Positions 34,834 to 44,105 of a stretch of DNA of 64,000 nucleotides are shown piece by piece. A program made the position numbers and the translations under genes. This DNA comes from an uncultured Hungatella sp. Its GTDB lineage: Bacteria; Bacillota; Clostridia; Lachnospirales; Lachnospiraceae. The notes beneath the pieces were generated by a model. It ran no database searches, was not told the DNA's origin, and saw only the letters and a program-made list of their open reading frames with translations. Positions within the stretch are counted from its first letter, which is position 1. Each line of letters starts with the position of its first letter. The DNA lies in contig CAJTUV010000017.1 in assembly GCA_910579515.1 (NCBI GenBank), positions 1 to 64,000 of the forward strand. Direction: 5' to 3'.

Positions 34834-37800
34834 ATGTCGTTACAGTTTATAATAGGAAGTTCTGGAGCCGGAAAGACCAGACTGTTGTATGAATCCCTGA
34901 TCCGGCAGTCCATAGAGGATCCGGAAAGTTCGTTGATTGCCATTGTGCCGGAGCAGTTTACCATGCAGACTCAGAAAGAAGTGGTCTGTCTTCATCCGAA
35001 TCACGGGACCATGAATATTGACATTGTCAGCTTTCAGCGTCTGGCTTATCGGGTGTTTGAGGAGCTGGGAGTGGAGCATCTGGCGGTTTTGGACGATATG
35101 GGAAAATCCATGGTACTCAGAAAAGTGGCCTCCAGAGAGAAAAAGCATCTGGGCCTGTATGCAGGTCACTTAAACCAGACTGGTTTTATCAATCAGTTAA
35201 AATCTATGCTGTCTGAGCTGTATCAGTATGGAATTATGCCAAAAGATTTAAGGCAGGCCAGAGAGGAGGCCAAGGGGCTTCTTTTGAAGGAAAAGTTAAA
35301 GGATTTAACTGTGATTTATGAAGCTTTTCAGGAGGAGATTTCCCAGCGCTTTATCACGGCAGAAGAGATTTTGGACGTGCTTTGCAGAGTTCTTCCCCAG
35401 TCGGAAATGATCAAAAAAAGTGTGATCTCGTTAGACGGATATACGGGATTTACGCCGGTCCAGTACCGGATTGTAGAGCTTTTGATGGTTCATGCCAGGA
35501 AGGTGGTGGTCACTATCACGATGGATCCTAAGGCCCAGCCTTTTCAAAGAGGAAGCATCCACGATTTGTTTTACATGGGAAAGGAGATGGCCGTTAGTCT
35601 TGATAAACTGGCGAAACGTCATGGAGTGGAACGGGAAAAGGACGTGATGTTAACTGGTCTGCCAAGGCGGTTTGAAAACAGCCCTTCTCTTGCTTTTATT
35701 GAAAGCCATTTGTACCGTTATACAGACAAGGCGGACTGGAAGCCTGAAAAAGTAAAGATTTTCCGTGCTTTGTCTCCGGCCAGAGAGGTGGCTGGGGTGT
35801 GTTCCCGCATCCATGAGCTGGTTTGTGAGCAGGGAGTGCGGTATCGGGAGATTGCCGTGATTACGGGAGATCTGCCTGGATACCGGCATGAAATTGTAAA
35901 ACGTTTTCAGGCAGAAGAGATTCCGTTTTTTATGGACAGCAAGAAGAGCATTCTGGAAAATGTAATGGTGGAGTTTATTCGGGCTGTCCTGGAAGCGGTT
36001 CGCAGGGACTTTGACTATGAGAGCATGTTCCGTTTTTTAAAAACAGGTTTGGCGACGGACAATCAGGTGGAGCTGGACCGCATGGAGAATTACGTTCTGG
36101 CGTTGGGAATCCGCGGCTGGAAACGGTGGGACAGTGTGTGGGATTTAGTATACAAAGGAGGAAAGGATTTAAACCTGGAGGAGCTAAATGAGTTCCGCAA
36201 AGAGATTTTGGGTCCTATTAGAATTTTGCGGGAGAGCTTGAAAGACAAGGAGAAAACGGTTTCTTCCATGACAGAGGGGCTTTTGGCATGTCTGGAGGCT
36301 TTCCAGGTCAGAGAAAAGCTGGAGCAGTACAGGGAGTATTTTGAGGGAACAGGGCAGTACAGTCTTGCTAAGGAATATGAGCAGGTTTATGACCGAGTCA
36401 TGGAGTTGCTGGAGCGTCTTGATAAAGTCTTAGGCATGGAGCCTGTGAGTCTGAAGGAATACGGAGAGATTCTGGACGCTGGGTTTGGAGAGATTCGGGT
36501 AGGAGTGATTCCTGCCACTGTGGATCGGGTGGTGGTGGGAGACATTACCAGAACCCGTTTGGATCAGATCAAGGTGTTGTTTTTTATTGGGGTCAATGAG
36601 GGGGTGGTTCCGTCCAGAAAGGACGGAGGCAGTCTTTTGACGGATGTGGACAGAGAAATGTTAAAGCAGTGCCAGATCGAGCTTGCGCCTACCACCAGAG
36701 AGGACGGGCTTATGCAGAGGTATTATTTGTACCTAATGCTGACAAAACCATCCAGAGAGCTGAACCTTTCCTATGTATCTTTTGACCAGGCAGGAAAGAG
36801 CAGGCGGCCTTCCAGCTTAATCGGAGAGGTTTGCAGATTGTTTCCCAAGCTTTCAATAGGAGATTTGGAGGAAGAAACTGTAACGGTTCATTCTATTATG
36901 GAGGGCAAGGAGCGGCTGATTCGCGGTTTGAGAGATTATGGGAAGGAGAAAGAGTTTCTGGAGCTGTACCGATGGTTTTTAAGGAAGCCGGAGTATGAGG
37001 ATTTGACGAAATCCTTGACGGAGGCGGCTTTTTATTCTTATGAAGAGAGAGGGATCAGCAAGGCGGCGGCCAGGGCGCTTTACGGGAAAATTCTTCAGGG
37101 AAGCGTCACCAGACTGGAACAGTATGCGGCCTGTGCTTATGCCCATTTTCTGAAATATGGGCTGGAATTGATGGAGAGGCAGGAGTATCAGATCAGGGCT
37201 GTGGATATGGGGAATCTGTTTCACAGCTCCATTGATTATTGCTTTAAGGAGATGGAGCGAAAAGGAGAGCGTGTTACGGATTTGACAGAGGAAAAGAGAC
37301 GAGAGCTTGTGGCGCTTTGTGTGGGGAAGGTTACGCAGGAGTATGGTTACACGCTTCTTCAAAGCTCGGCCAGAAATCAATACCTGGCCGGACGGATTGA
37401 GCAGATGACGGATCGAACCTTATGGGCTTTGACAGAACAGCTGAAAAAGGGGGATTTTGTGCCTGCTGGGTTTGAGGTGTCTTTTTCTGCGATCGACAAT
37501 TTAAAGGCTATGAAGATCCGACTTTCTGAGGAGGAGGAAATGCATCTGCGGGGCCGGATCGACAGGCTGGATGTGTGTCAGGAAGGGGAGCAGGTGTATG
37601 TAAAAATTATTGACTATAAGTCTGGAGGAACCCGTTTTGACCTGGCGGCGGTCTACTATGGACTGCAGCTGCAGCTTGTGGTGTACATGGATGCAGTGAT
37701 TGAGCTGCAGGAGCGAAAAAATCCAGGGAAAGAGGTGATTCCGGCGGGGATTTTTTATTACAACATCAAGGACCCTATTGTGGACAGAGAGGATATAAAT

Positions 37801-38250
37801 GGGAAGAAAGAGGAGATTGAGGACTTGATTTTAAGAGAGCTTCGAATGAACGGGCTGGTGAACAGTGATTTTGAGGTTATTGAACATCTGGACCATCAGA
37901 TTGAGAAAAAGTCAGATGTGATTCCTGTAGCTGTGAAGGACGGCCTGGTTCAGGAGCGGTATTCGTCTGTAGCCAGCGGGCGAAGATTTGAGATTTTGCG
38001 GGGATTTGTAAGGGAGCAGCTAAAGAGCAGCGGGCAGGAGATTTTGACAGGACGGGCCTGTGCAGAGCCTTATAAGGGAGATTCTGGAGCGGCCTGTGAT
38101 TACTGTCCTTACCATGGAGTCTGCGGGTTTGACACCAGGATTGAAGGATACCGGTTTCGGCGGTTTCCTGCGCTGAAACCAGAGCAGGTGTGGGAGTTGT
38201 TGGAGGAGGAGACGAATGAATTGGACGAAAAAGCAGAAGCAGGTGATTGA
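34834..38250 (+). CDS. addB: AddB subunit of the AddAB helicase-nuclease
   Basis: A 1138-residue protein. The N-terminus has a Walker A motif (GSSGAGKTRLL) in an inactivated-helicase fold. The C-terminal RecB-type nuclease domain is seen as GRIDRLDVC...VKIIDYKSGG. A [4Fe-4S] staple is formed by an early cysteine (YAACAYAHFLKYGLEL) and a C-terminal triad (CDYCPYHGVC), as in known AddB proteins. With AddA it resects double-strand breaks and loads RecA after Chi. I chose ATG 34834 because AAAGGAG precedes it; the longer in-frame start lacks a site. It overlaps addA by 35 bases. Confidence 0.95.
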   Translation: MSLQFIIGSSGAGKTRLLYESLIRQSIEDPESSLIAIVPEQFTMQTQKEVVCLHPNHGTMNIDIVSFQRLAYRVFEELGVEHLAVLDDMGKSMVLRKVASREKKHLGLYAGHLNQTGFINQLKSMLSELYQYGIMPKDLRQAREEAKGLLLKEKLKDLTVIYEAFQEEISQRFITAEEILDVLCRVLPQSEMIKKSVISLDGYTGFTPVQYRIVELLMVHARKVVVTITMDPKAQPFQRGSIHDLFYMGKEMAVSLDKLAKRHGVEREKDVMLTGLPRRFENSPSLAFIESHLYRYTDKADWKPEKVKIFRALSPAREVAGVCSRIHELVCEQGVRYREIAVITGDLPGYRHEIVKRFQAEEIPFFMDSKKSILENVMVEFIRAVLEAVRRDFDYESMFRFLKTGLATDNQVELDRMENYVLALGIRGWKRWDSVWDLVYKGGKDLNLEELNEFRKEILGPIRILRESLKDKEKTVSSMTEGLLACLEAFQVREKLEQYREYFEGTGQYSLAKEYEQVYDRVMELLERLDKVLGMEPVSLKEYGEILDAGFGEIRVGVIPATVDRVVVGDITRTRLDQIKVLFFIGVNEGVVPSRKDGGSLLTDVDREMLKQCQIELAPTTREDGLMQRYYLYLMLTKPSRELNLSYVSFDQAGKSRRPSSLIGEVCRLFPKLSIGDLEEETVTVHSIMEGKERLIRGLRDYGKEKEFLELYRWFLRKPEYEDLTKSLTEAAFYSYEERGISKAAARALYGKILQGSVTRLEQYAACAYAHFLKYGLELMERQEYQIRAVDMGNLFHSSIDYCFKEMERKGERVTDLTEEKRRELVALCVGKVTQEYGYTLLQSSARNQYLAGRIEQMTDRTLWALTEQLKKGDFVPAGFEVSFSAIDNLKAMKIRLSEEEEMHLRGRIDRLDVCQEGEQVYVKIIDYKSGGTRFDLAAVYYGLQLQLVVYMDAVIELQERKNPGKEVIPAGIFYYNIKDPIVDREDINGKKEEIEDLILRELRMNGLVNSDFEVIEHLDHQIEKKSDVIPVAVKDGLVQERYSSVASGRRFEILRGFVREQLKSSGQEILTGRACAEPYKGDSGAACDYCPYHGVCGFDTRIEGYRFRRFPALKPEQVWELLEEETNELDEKAEAGD

Positions 38251-41200
38251 TGCCAGAAACAGAAATCTTTTGGTGTCAGCAGCAGCCGGAAGTGGAAAAA
38301 CTGCAGTGCTGGTGGAGCGGATTGTCCAGTTGATCAGTGACAGCACTCATCCCATTGATATTGATAAACTTTTGGTCATGACGTTTACCAATGCGGCGGC
38401 TGCGGAGATGAGAGAGCGGATCAGCCTGGCGATTGAAAAGAAGCTGGGGGAGAATCCAGAGTCGCTTCACCTTCAGGCTCAGGCAGCTCTGGTTCCCCAC
38501 GCGCAGATTACCACGATTGACAGTTTCTGTCTGAACCTGATTCGGAACCACTTTAACCTGTTGGATATTGATCCGTCGTTTCGAATTGGGGATGAGGGGG
38601 AACTGATTCTTTTAAAGGCAGACGTGATGGAGCAGATGCTGGAGGAGTATTATGGCAGAGGGGATGAAGTGTTTGAGAGGTTTGTGGACACCTATGCCAC
38701 AGGAAAATCCGACAGCGGTATTGAGGATTATATCATGCAGGTTTACACCTTTGCCCAGAGCAATCCATTTCCTAAGGAGTGGATGAACCAGTGCAAAAAA
38801 GAGATGGAGCTGGTGGCGGAGGGAAATCTGGAGGAGACATTATGGATGAAGTATCTGTTAAAGGATACGTCCCTCCAGCTTAAGGAGCTGGCCGGTCAGA
38901 TGAGAGAGGCTATGGACATTTGTATGGAGCCTGGGGGACCGGAGTGCTATCTGCCCAATCTTCAGGAAGAGTTTGAAATGTTAAACCGTCTCGCCCAAGC
39001 AGGGGATTATGAGACTTTGAATCAGAGGCTGAGGCAGGTTTCTTTTGGACGGCTGGCAGCGGCCCGAGGCAAGGACATTGACCCTGAAAAAAAGAGCCTG
39101 GTGACAGAATGTCGGGACAGAATAAAGAAGGCGGTAGGGGAATTAAAGGAGCAGTATGGCGCACAGACTAAAAAGGAAGCGGCCCAATGCCTTTTAGGGA
39201 CAAAAGAGGTGGTTTTAAAGCTTTTGGAGCTGGCTGAAGAATTTTCCAGGAGATATCAGGAGACGAAGCGGGATAAGAATGTGCTGGATTTCAATGACCT
39301 GGAGCATTACGCATTGAAGATTTTGGTAAGGCTGGAAGAAGGTGATATCGTTTATACGGAGACTGCAAATGAGCTGAGCAAGCAGTTTGCAGAGATTTTG
39401 GTGGATGAGTATCAAGACAGTAATGACGTCCAGGAGACTTTAATTGAGAGCCTTTCTGGGGAACGGTTTGGACGTCCCAATGTGTTTATGGTGGGGGATG
39501 TGAAGCAGAGCATCTATAAGTTCCGTCTTGCGAGACCGGAACTATTTATGGAAAAATATGAAACCTACACCACAGAGGAAAGCTTTCATCAGAAGATTGA
39601 GCTGCACCAAAATTTCCGAAGCAGGGCTTCGGTTCTGGACAGCGTGAACGCGGTGTTTTACAGAATTATGACGAAGAATCTGGGAAACGTGGAGTATTCA
39701 GACGAAGCGGCGCTGCATCCCGGAGCGGTGTTTGAGGAGTATCAAAAGACAGAGGAAGGCGCTGATTTTCAGGTTGGGACGCCCACGGAGCTTCTTTTGG
39801 TGGATATTGGAAAAGAAGCTATGGGGCAGGCGGATCAGGAGCTGGCGGATTACACAAGCAGGGAGATTGAGGCTAAGGTGATCGCTGCCAAGATACGGGC
39901 TGTGACAGACCCTGAGAATGGCTTGGGAATCTGGGATAAGGAGAAGGGGTGTTACCGTCTTGCAGCGTATGGGGACATTGTGATTCTTTTACGGAGTATC
40001 AGTGGATGGAGTCAGGCCTTTATCAATGTTTTGACCCAGGAAGGGATTCCTGCCTATGCCCAGACGGGAACTGGATACTTTGACACCATTGAGGTGGAAA
40101 CGGTTCTGGCTATGCTGTCTGTTATTGACAATCCTATGCAGGACGTCCCCTTGGCTGCGGTTTTTAAAAGCCCTATAGTGGGACTCACAGAGGAGGAGCT
40201 GGCCTGGATGACGGCATTTTATAAAAAGGCGGCGAATCGGGGACAAGATCGGGGACTGTATGGAGCTTTTCAGTATTGGAGCGAGGAGCTTTCGCCAGAT
40301 GAGGATTGGGGGGAGTTCTGTAAGGTCCAGGATCTTCGATTGAAGCTGAAAAAGTTTCAGCTTCAGCTTCAGATTTTCCGGTATGAAGCTTCTTATCTTC
40401 CGATTCATGAGCTGCTTTATCTGGTGTATGACAGAACGGGATATTATGATTATGTGTCTGCTATGCCTGCAGGGGAGACCAGGCGGGCTAACCTGGACAT
40501 GCTGGTGGAGAAGGCGGCGGCCTATGAGAAGACCAGCTATAAAGGACTGTTTCAGTTTATTCGTTATATTCACAAGCTGAAGAAATACGAGACGGATTTC
40601 GGCGAGGCATCCACGGCTGGAGCTTATGAAAATATGGTGCAAATCATGAGTATTCATAAGAGCAAGGGTCTGGAGTTTCCCATTTGCTTTGTGGCTGGGA
40701 CAGGAAAATTGTTTAATAAACAGGATGTTCGCGGGAAGCTGATGATTGATTCGGATTTGGGCATTGGAACGGATTACCTGGATTTGGAGCAAAGGACAAA
40801 GACCGTTACTTTAAAGAAGAATGTGATGAAACGGAAAATGGATCTGGACAATCTGGGGGAAGAGCTGCGGGTTTTGTATGTGGCTATGACCAGGGCGAAG
40901 GAAAAACTGATTCTTACCGGAACGGACCGCTCTCTGGCAAAAAAAATGGAGCGGTGGTGTCAGAGAGGGGGAAGAGACGATTCTCTTGCAAGGGGACCGC
41001 TTCCCATTACAATCCTCACAAGCGCAGGTTCTTATCTGGACTGGATTTTGATGACGAATCCATTAAAAACCGGATTGTTTCAGGTGGAAGAGATTCCTGT
41101 GAAGTCTTTGGTGACAGGAGAGATATTAAAGCAGATCGAGAAGCGGATTTCGAAAAAGGATCTGCTGTCTTTAAATTTAGAGCAGACCTTTGATGAGAAG

Positions 41201-41935
41201 ATGGAAAGACAGCTTCAGGAAGGGCTGAATTTCCGGTATCCGTTTATGGCGGATATTGATCTTCACACGAAGATGACGGTTTCTGAGATCAAGAGACTGA
41301 GCCAGGAGATGGACGATTTTGACGGCCTTTGCCAGCCTCAGGTTTTGGAATTTCCTGATGATGACACTCCAGAGGCAAAAACCACAAAAGAGGAAGATAA
41401 AAAGAGAAAGGCTGTGGAGCTTGCCGCAGAGAGGGGCACGGCCTATCATCGGATTCTGGAGCTCTTGGATTTTTCGGCGTGTTCAAAAAGAGAAGGGGTG
41501 GAAGAAGAAATCAGGCGTTTATGTTCTTGTGGGAAAATCTCGCAAGAAAAGGTGAAACTGGTGAAACCGGAGGTGATCTGGAAGTTTGTGTCTTCGCCTT
41601 TGGGAAGGCGAATCGCCGCCTCTCAGGCCAATAGACAGTGTTATAAGGAGCGGCAGTTTGTGATTGGGATTGAGGCCAGCAAGATGGGGGCTGGGGATTC
41701 TGAGGAACTGGTGTTGGTTCAGGGAATCATAGACGTTTATCTGGAAGAGGCGGATGGACTGGTGTTAATTGATTATAAGACAGACCATGTGCGAAAGGGT
41801 CAGGAGGAGTTGTTAAGGAAACGGTATAAGGCTCAGATGGATTATTATCAGAAGGCACTGGAACAGATGACTGGGAAAACGGTGAAAGAGAGAATTATTT
41901 ATTCTCTGGCTTTGCAGGAGGAGATTAGGGTGTGA
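38216..41935 (+). CDS. addA: AddA subunit, ATP-dependent helicase-nuclease
   Basis: A 1239-residue UvrD-like superfamily 1 helicase fused to a nuclease domain. Visible motifs are Q motif and Walker A near the start (SAAAGSGKTAVLVERI), motif Ia (TFTNAAAAEMRERI), motif II DEYQDSND (about 398-405), motif III GDVKQSIYKFRLA, motif V (IMSIHKSKGLEFP) and motif VI (LYVAMTRAKEKL). The C-terminal nuclease shows GIIDVYLEEADGLVLIDYKTD. This is the motor and 3'-strand nuclease of AddAB. Its start lies inside addB, indicating coupled translation. Confidence 0.96.
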   Translation: MNWTKKQKQVIDARNRNLLVSAAAGSGKTAVLVERIVQLISDSTHPIDIDKLLVMTFTNAAAAEMRERISLAIEKKLGENPESLHLQAQAALVPHAQITTIDSFCLNLIRNHFNLLDIDPSFRIGDEGELILLKADVMEQMLEEYYGRGDEVFERFVDTYATGKSDSGIEDYIMQVYTFAQSNPFPKEWMNQCKKEMELVAEGNLEETLWMKYLLKDTSLQLKELAGQMREAMDICMEPGGPECYLPNLQEEFEMLNRLAQAGDYETLNQRLRQVSFGRLAAARGKDIDPEKKSLVTECRDRIKKAVGELKEQYGAQTKKEAAQCLLGTKEVVLKLLELAEEFSRRYQETKRDKNVLDFNDLEHYALKILVRLEEGDIVYTETANELSKQFAEILVDEYQDSNDVQETLIESLSGERFGRPNVFMVGDVKQSIYKFRLARPELFMEKYETYTTEESFHQKIELHQNFRSRASVLDSVNAVFYRIMTKNLGNVEYSDEAALHPGAVFEEYQKTEEGADFQVGTPTELLLVDIGKEAMGQADQELADYTSREIEAKVIAAKIRAVTDPENGLGIWDKEKGCYRLAAYGDIVILLRSISGWSQAFINVLTQEGIPAYAQTGTGYFDTIEVETVLAMLSVIDNPMQDVPLAAVFKSPIVGLTEEELAWMTAFYKKAANRGQDRGLYGAFQYWSEELSPDEDWGEFCKVQDLRLKLKKFQLQLQIFRYEASYLPIHELLYLVYDRTGYYDYVSAMPAGETRRANLDMLVEKAAAYEKTSYKGLFQFIRYIHKLKKYETDFGEASTAGAYENMVQIMSIHKSKGLEFPICFVAGTGKLFNKQDVRGKLMIDSDLGIGTDYLDLEQRTKTVTLKKNVMKRKMDLDNLGEELRVLYVAMTRAKEKLILTGTDRSLAKKMERWCQRGGRDDSLARGPLPITILTSAGSYLDWILMTNPLKTGLFQVEEIPVKSLVTGEILKQIEKRISKKDLLSLNLEQTFDEKMERQLQEGLNFRYPFMADIDLHTKMTVSEIKRLSQEMDDFDGLCQPQVLEFPDDDTPEAKTTKEEDKKRKAVELAAERGTAYHRILELLDFSACSKREGVEEEIRRLCSCGKISQEKVKLVKPEVIWKFVSSPLGRRIAASQANRQCYKERQFVIGIEASKMGAGDSEELVLVQGIIDVYLEEADGLVLIDYKTDHVRKGQEELLRKRYKAQMDYYQKALEQMTGKTVKERIIYSLALQEEIRV

Positions 41936-41942
41936 AGAAAAG

Positions 41943-41964
41943 ACAGGGGCCGTCTGGCCCCTGT
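41943..41964. terminator. Terminator between addA and ychF
   Basis: A perfect 9-bp stem (ACAGGGGCC with GGCCCCTGT) and a GTCT tetraloop. The minus-strand side is followed by TCTTTTCTT, so it works best for ychF. Confidence 0.7.
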
Positions 41965-41993
41965 TATCATGTGTCTGGACTGTTAGAAATAGA

Positions 41994-43091
41994 TCAGACG
42001 TTAAACCGGAACAAAATTACGTCTCCGTCCTGAACCACGTAGTCTTTTCCTTCCAACCGTACCAGTCCTTTCTCCCTGGCGGCGGCATAAGCCTTACAGT
42101 CCAGAAGATCCTGGTAGTTAACCACCTCGGCCCGAATAAATCCTCTCTCAAAATCAGAGTGTATCTTTCCGGCTGCCTGAGGCGCCTTGGTTCCCTTCTT
42201 AATAGTCCAGGCTCTGGTTTCGTCCTCGCCGGAGGTTAGAAAGCTTAAGAGTCCCAAAAGGCTGTAGCTGGCTTTAATCAATTTTTCCAGACCAGATTCT
42301 TTTAATCCCAAATCCTCTAAAAACATGGCTTTTTCGTCGTCTTCCAGCTCTGCGATTTCCTGCTCAATTTGGGCGCAGATCACAAATACCTGGCAGTCGT
42401 TTTCCTGAGCGAACTGGCGGACCTCTTTGACGTAAGCGTTGGATTGGCCGTCGTCAGGCAGATCTTCTTCACTTACATTGGCGGCAAAGATGACGGGTTT
42501 CCAGGTTAAAAGGTTTAAGGAGTTTAAAAAGGCTAAGTCATCTTCCTCCTCGCAGGGGAAGCTGCGGGCCAGATTTCCTTCCTCTAAAAAGTCCTTCATG
42601 GATTTGAGAAGCTCTACTTCCTTAGCTAAAGATTTGTCATTGAATGCGCTTTTGGATGTCTTGGCAATCCGTCGTTCCAAAATTTCCATATCGGAGAAAA
42701 TAAGCTCTAAGTTAATGGTTTCAATGTCCCTTAAAGGATTGACAGAACCGTCTACATGGACCACATTAGAATCCTCAAAACACCGGACCACGTGGACAAT
42801 GGCATCCACTTCCCGAATGTTTGAAAGAAATTGGTTTCCCAGTCCTTCTCCTTTGGAGGCTCCTTTTACCAGTCCCGCGATATCCACAAACTCAATGACA
42901 GCCGGCGTCACTTTTTTGGAATGGTATAAGTCTCCCAGCATTTTCAGTCTGGCATCTGGAACGGCTACCACCCCCACGTTGGGATCAATGGTGCAGAACG
43001 GATAATTGGCGGACTCTGCGCCTGCCTTTGTCAAAGAATTAAATAATGTACTTTTACCCACATTGGGCAAACCCACAATTCCTAATTTCAT
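41994..43091 (-). CDS. ychF: Redox-regulated ATPase YchF (OLA1 family)
   Basis: A 365-residue ribosome-associated P-loop ATPase of the Obg-related group. The order is G1 GLPNVGKSTLFN, the switch region with SANYPFCTIDPNVG, G3 DIAGLV, the non-canonical G4 NVSE (about 202, instead of NKxD, explaining ATP preference), a coiled-coil insertion and a C-terminal TGS domain (HSDFERGFIRAEVV). The length matches the family (about 363). The ATG at 43091 gives the conserved MKLGIVGLPNVGKS opening. Confidence 0.96.
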   Translation of the reverse strand: MKLGIVGLPNVGKSTLFNSLTKAGAESANYPFCTIDPNVGVVAVPDARLKMLGDLYHSKKVTPAVIEFVDIAGLVKGASKGEGLGNQFLSNIREVDAIVHVVRCFEDSNVVHVDGSVNPLRDIETINLELIFSDMEILERRIAKTSKSAFNDKSLAKEVELLKSMKDFLEEGNLARSFPCEEEDDLAFLNSLNLLTWKPVIFAANVSEEDLPDDGQSNAYVKEVRQFAQENDCQVFVICAQIEQEIAELEDDEKAMFLEDLGLKESGLEKLIKASYSLLGLLSFLTSGEDETRAWTIKKGTKAPQAAGKIHSDFERGFIRAEVVNYQDLLDCKAYAAAREKGLVRLEGKDYVVQDGDVILFRFNV

Positions 43092-43097
43092 TATCAA

Positions 43098-43335
43098 GTA
43101 CCTTCCTTATTTTATTGCATGGATATAGAATAGCACAGAAAGTTTGAAAAAAAAAGAGCTGGAGGTAAATTTGGATACAATACCATAAAAAAAGAATTCT
43201 GTGCTTTTCGTTGAAAATTTTTCTTTTGGGGATAGGCCAGAACGGACATAGAACGAGGATTGTTTTCAGTGGGGGGATGTGCTATACTTGAGAAAGCAAA
43301 CGAACCAATAGATTTAAGCTTGAGGAGGTAAAAAT
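43098..43335 (+). promoter_or_regulatory. Intergenic region at the left edge of the accessory stretch
   Basis: This gap separates divergent ychF and the 43336 gene. A possible promoter for the latter is TTGTTT (43260-43265) with TATACT (43283-43288), spacer 17. Nothing else is recognised. Confidence 0.4.
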
Positions 43336-43716
43336 ATGGATGAAAATAAATTGTTTAAGTCACTTTGGGATTTACTTGTTCCGCCAGACGGAAAAGCAGA
43401 AACTGCGCAAGGTGAAGTTATTAGAATTGCAGGTAGGGTTCAACATGAGTTTTTAGATAATGGGTGTACAAACTGGGACGATGATTTTCGGAAAATGTTG
43501 GATACTTTTTTGAAATATGTTCAATTAGGCAATGGGTTTAGCGGAAATGATTTGAAATCCGCGGAGGTTTTAGTGCAACTCTTAAAAGATAATGGGGATA
43601 AAGGCTTTATAGATGACAGACTTACTACAGTTTTATGCAGTTGTGCCGTGGATTGGGTAAAGCGAAATCCGAATCCAGAGGACATTCCTCTTTTAGATAC
43701 AGACTATAATAGATAG
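43336..43716 (+). CDS. Uncharacterised small acidic protein
   Basis: A 126-residue soluble protein without a signal peptide or membrane segment. It is acidic and probably helical. The opening LWDLLVPPDGKAETAQGEVIRIAGRVQ has a distinctive PP-x-G-x-A-x-T-x-QGE-x-IR pattern that I recall from small hypothetical proteins in many bacteria, but I cannot name a function. The TTGAGGAGG ribosome site is excellent. Codon use is more AT-rich than in the neighbouring ychF and addA, and a relaxase remnant follows, so it may have been acquired. An immunity-like or accessory role is only a guess. Confidence 0.6.
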   Translation: MDENKLFKSLWDLLVPPDGKAETAQGEVIRIAGRVQHEFLDNGCTNWDDDFRKMLDTFLKYVQLGNGFSGNDLKSAEVLVQLLKDNGDKGFIDDRLTTVLCSCAVDWVKRNPNPEDIPLLDTDYNR

Positions 43717-43769
43717 GATCAATTCTTATTTTTGGCAAAATAATGCAGGGCGGCGGTAATAGGCATTGA

Positions 43770-43960
43770 CTATCCCCCCCTGTTTGTTATCGCTCCATAT
43801 CCTGCGCCTTTTGGGGCTGTTCTTTTTACTGTTCCAGCCGTAAGATACGGCTCCTTTCACTTCCTCTTTCAACGCAAGATACTGCTGATTGAGCGTTTTC
43901 CTCTCAGCGGTCAGTTTGACATATTCTGTTTTCCATGCCCTTGTCCATTGAGGGTACGCT
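43770..43960 (-). pseudogene. Remnant of a MobA/MobL-type relaxase C-terminus
   Basis: Read on the minus strand, this stretch encodes a C-terminal fragment with WKTEYVKLTAERKTLNQQYL followed by ALKEEVKGAVSYGWNSK and a basic tail, ending in TAG at 43772-43770. It has no start codon, and the relaxase domain is missing. The W-K-x-E-Y-x-x-L-T-A-E-R-x-x-L pattern is typical of the end of MobA/MobL mobilisation proteins of gut Firmicutes elements. It therefore looks like a scar of an integrated mobilisable element. The boundary on the upstream (right) side is approximate. Confidence 0.5.
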
Positions 43961-44105
43961 TTTGAGATAATTGGAACGGGATATGCGGTACACAGGGAAG
44001 GAATTCTGCTGACAGGGAAAACCGGGACAGCAAAAAAACAGAGGAAAATCCGATTTTGATTCTAAGCATGGTAGAAGATGTAAAAGGGAGAGGGGGGAAG
44101 CAGTT

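Noticed and set aside
39989..40792. A 267-codon open frame on the minus strand inside addA
   Set aside because: It lies entirely within the well-supported addA helicase gene, has no ribosome site or family features and is a shadow of the coding frame. The same applies to the 219-codon minus-strand frame at 18959-19618 inside the beta-galactosidase gene.
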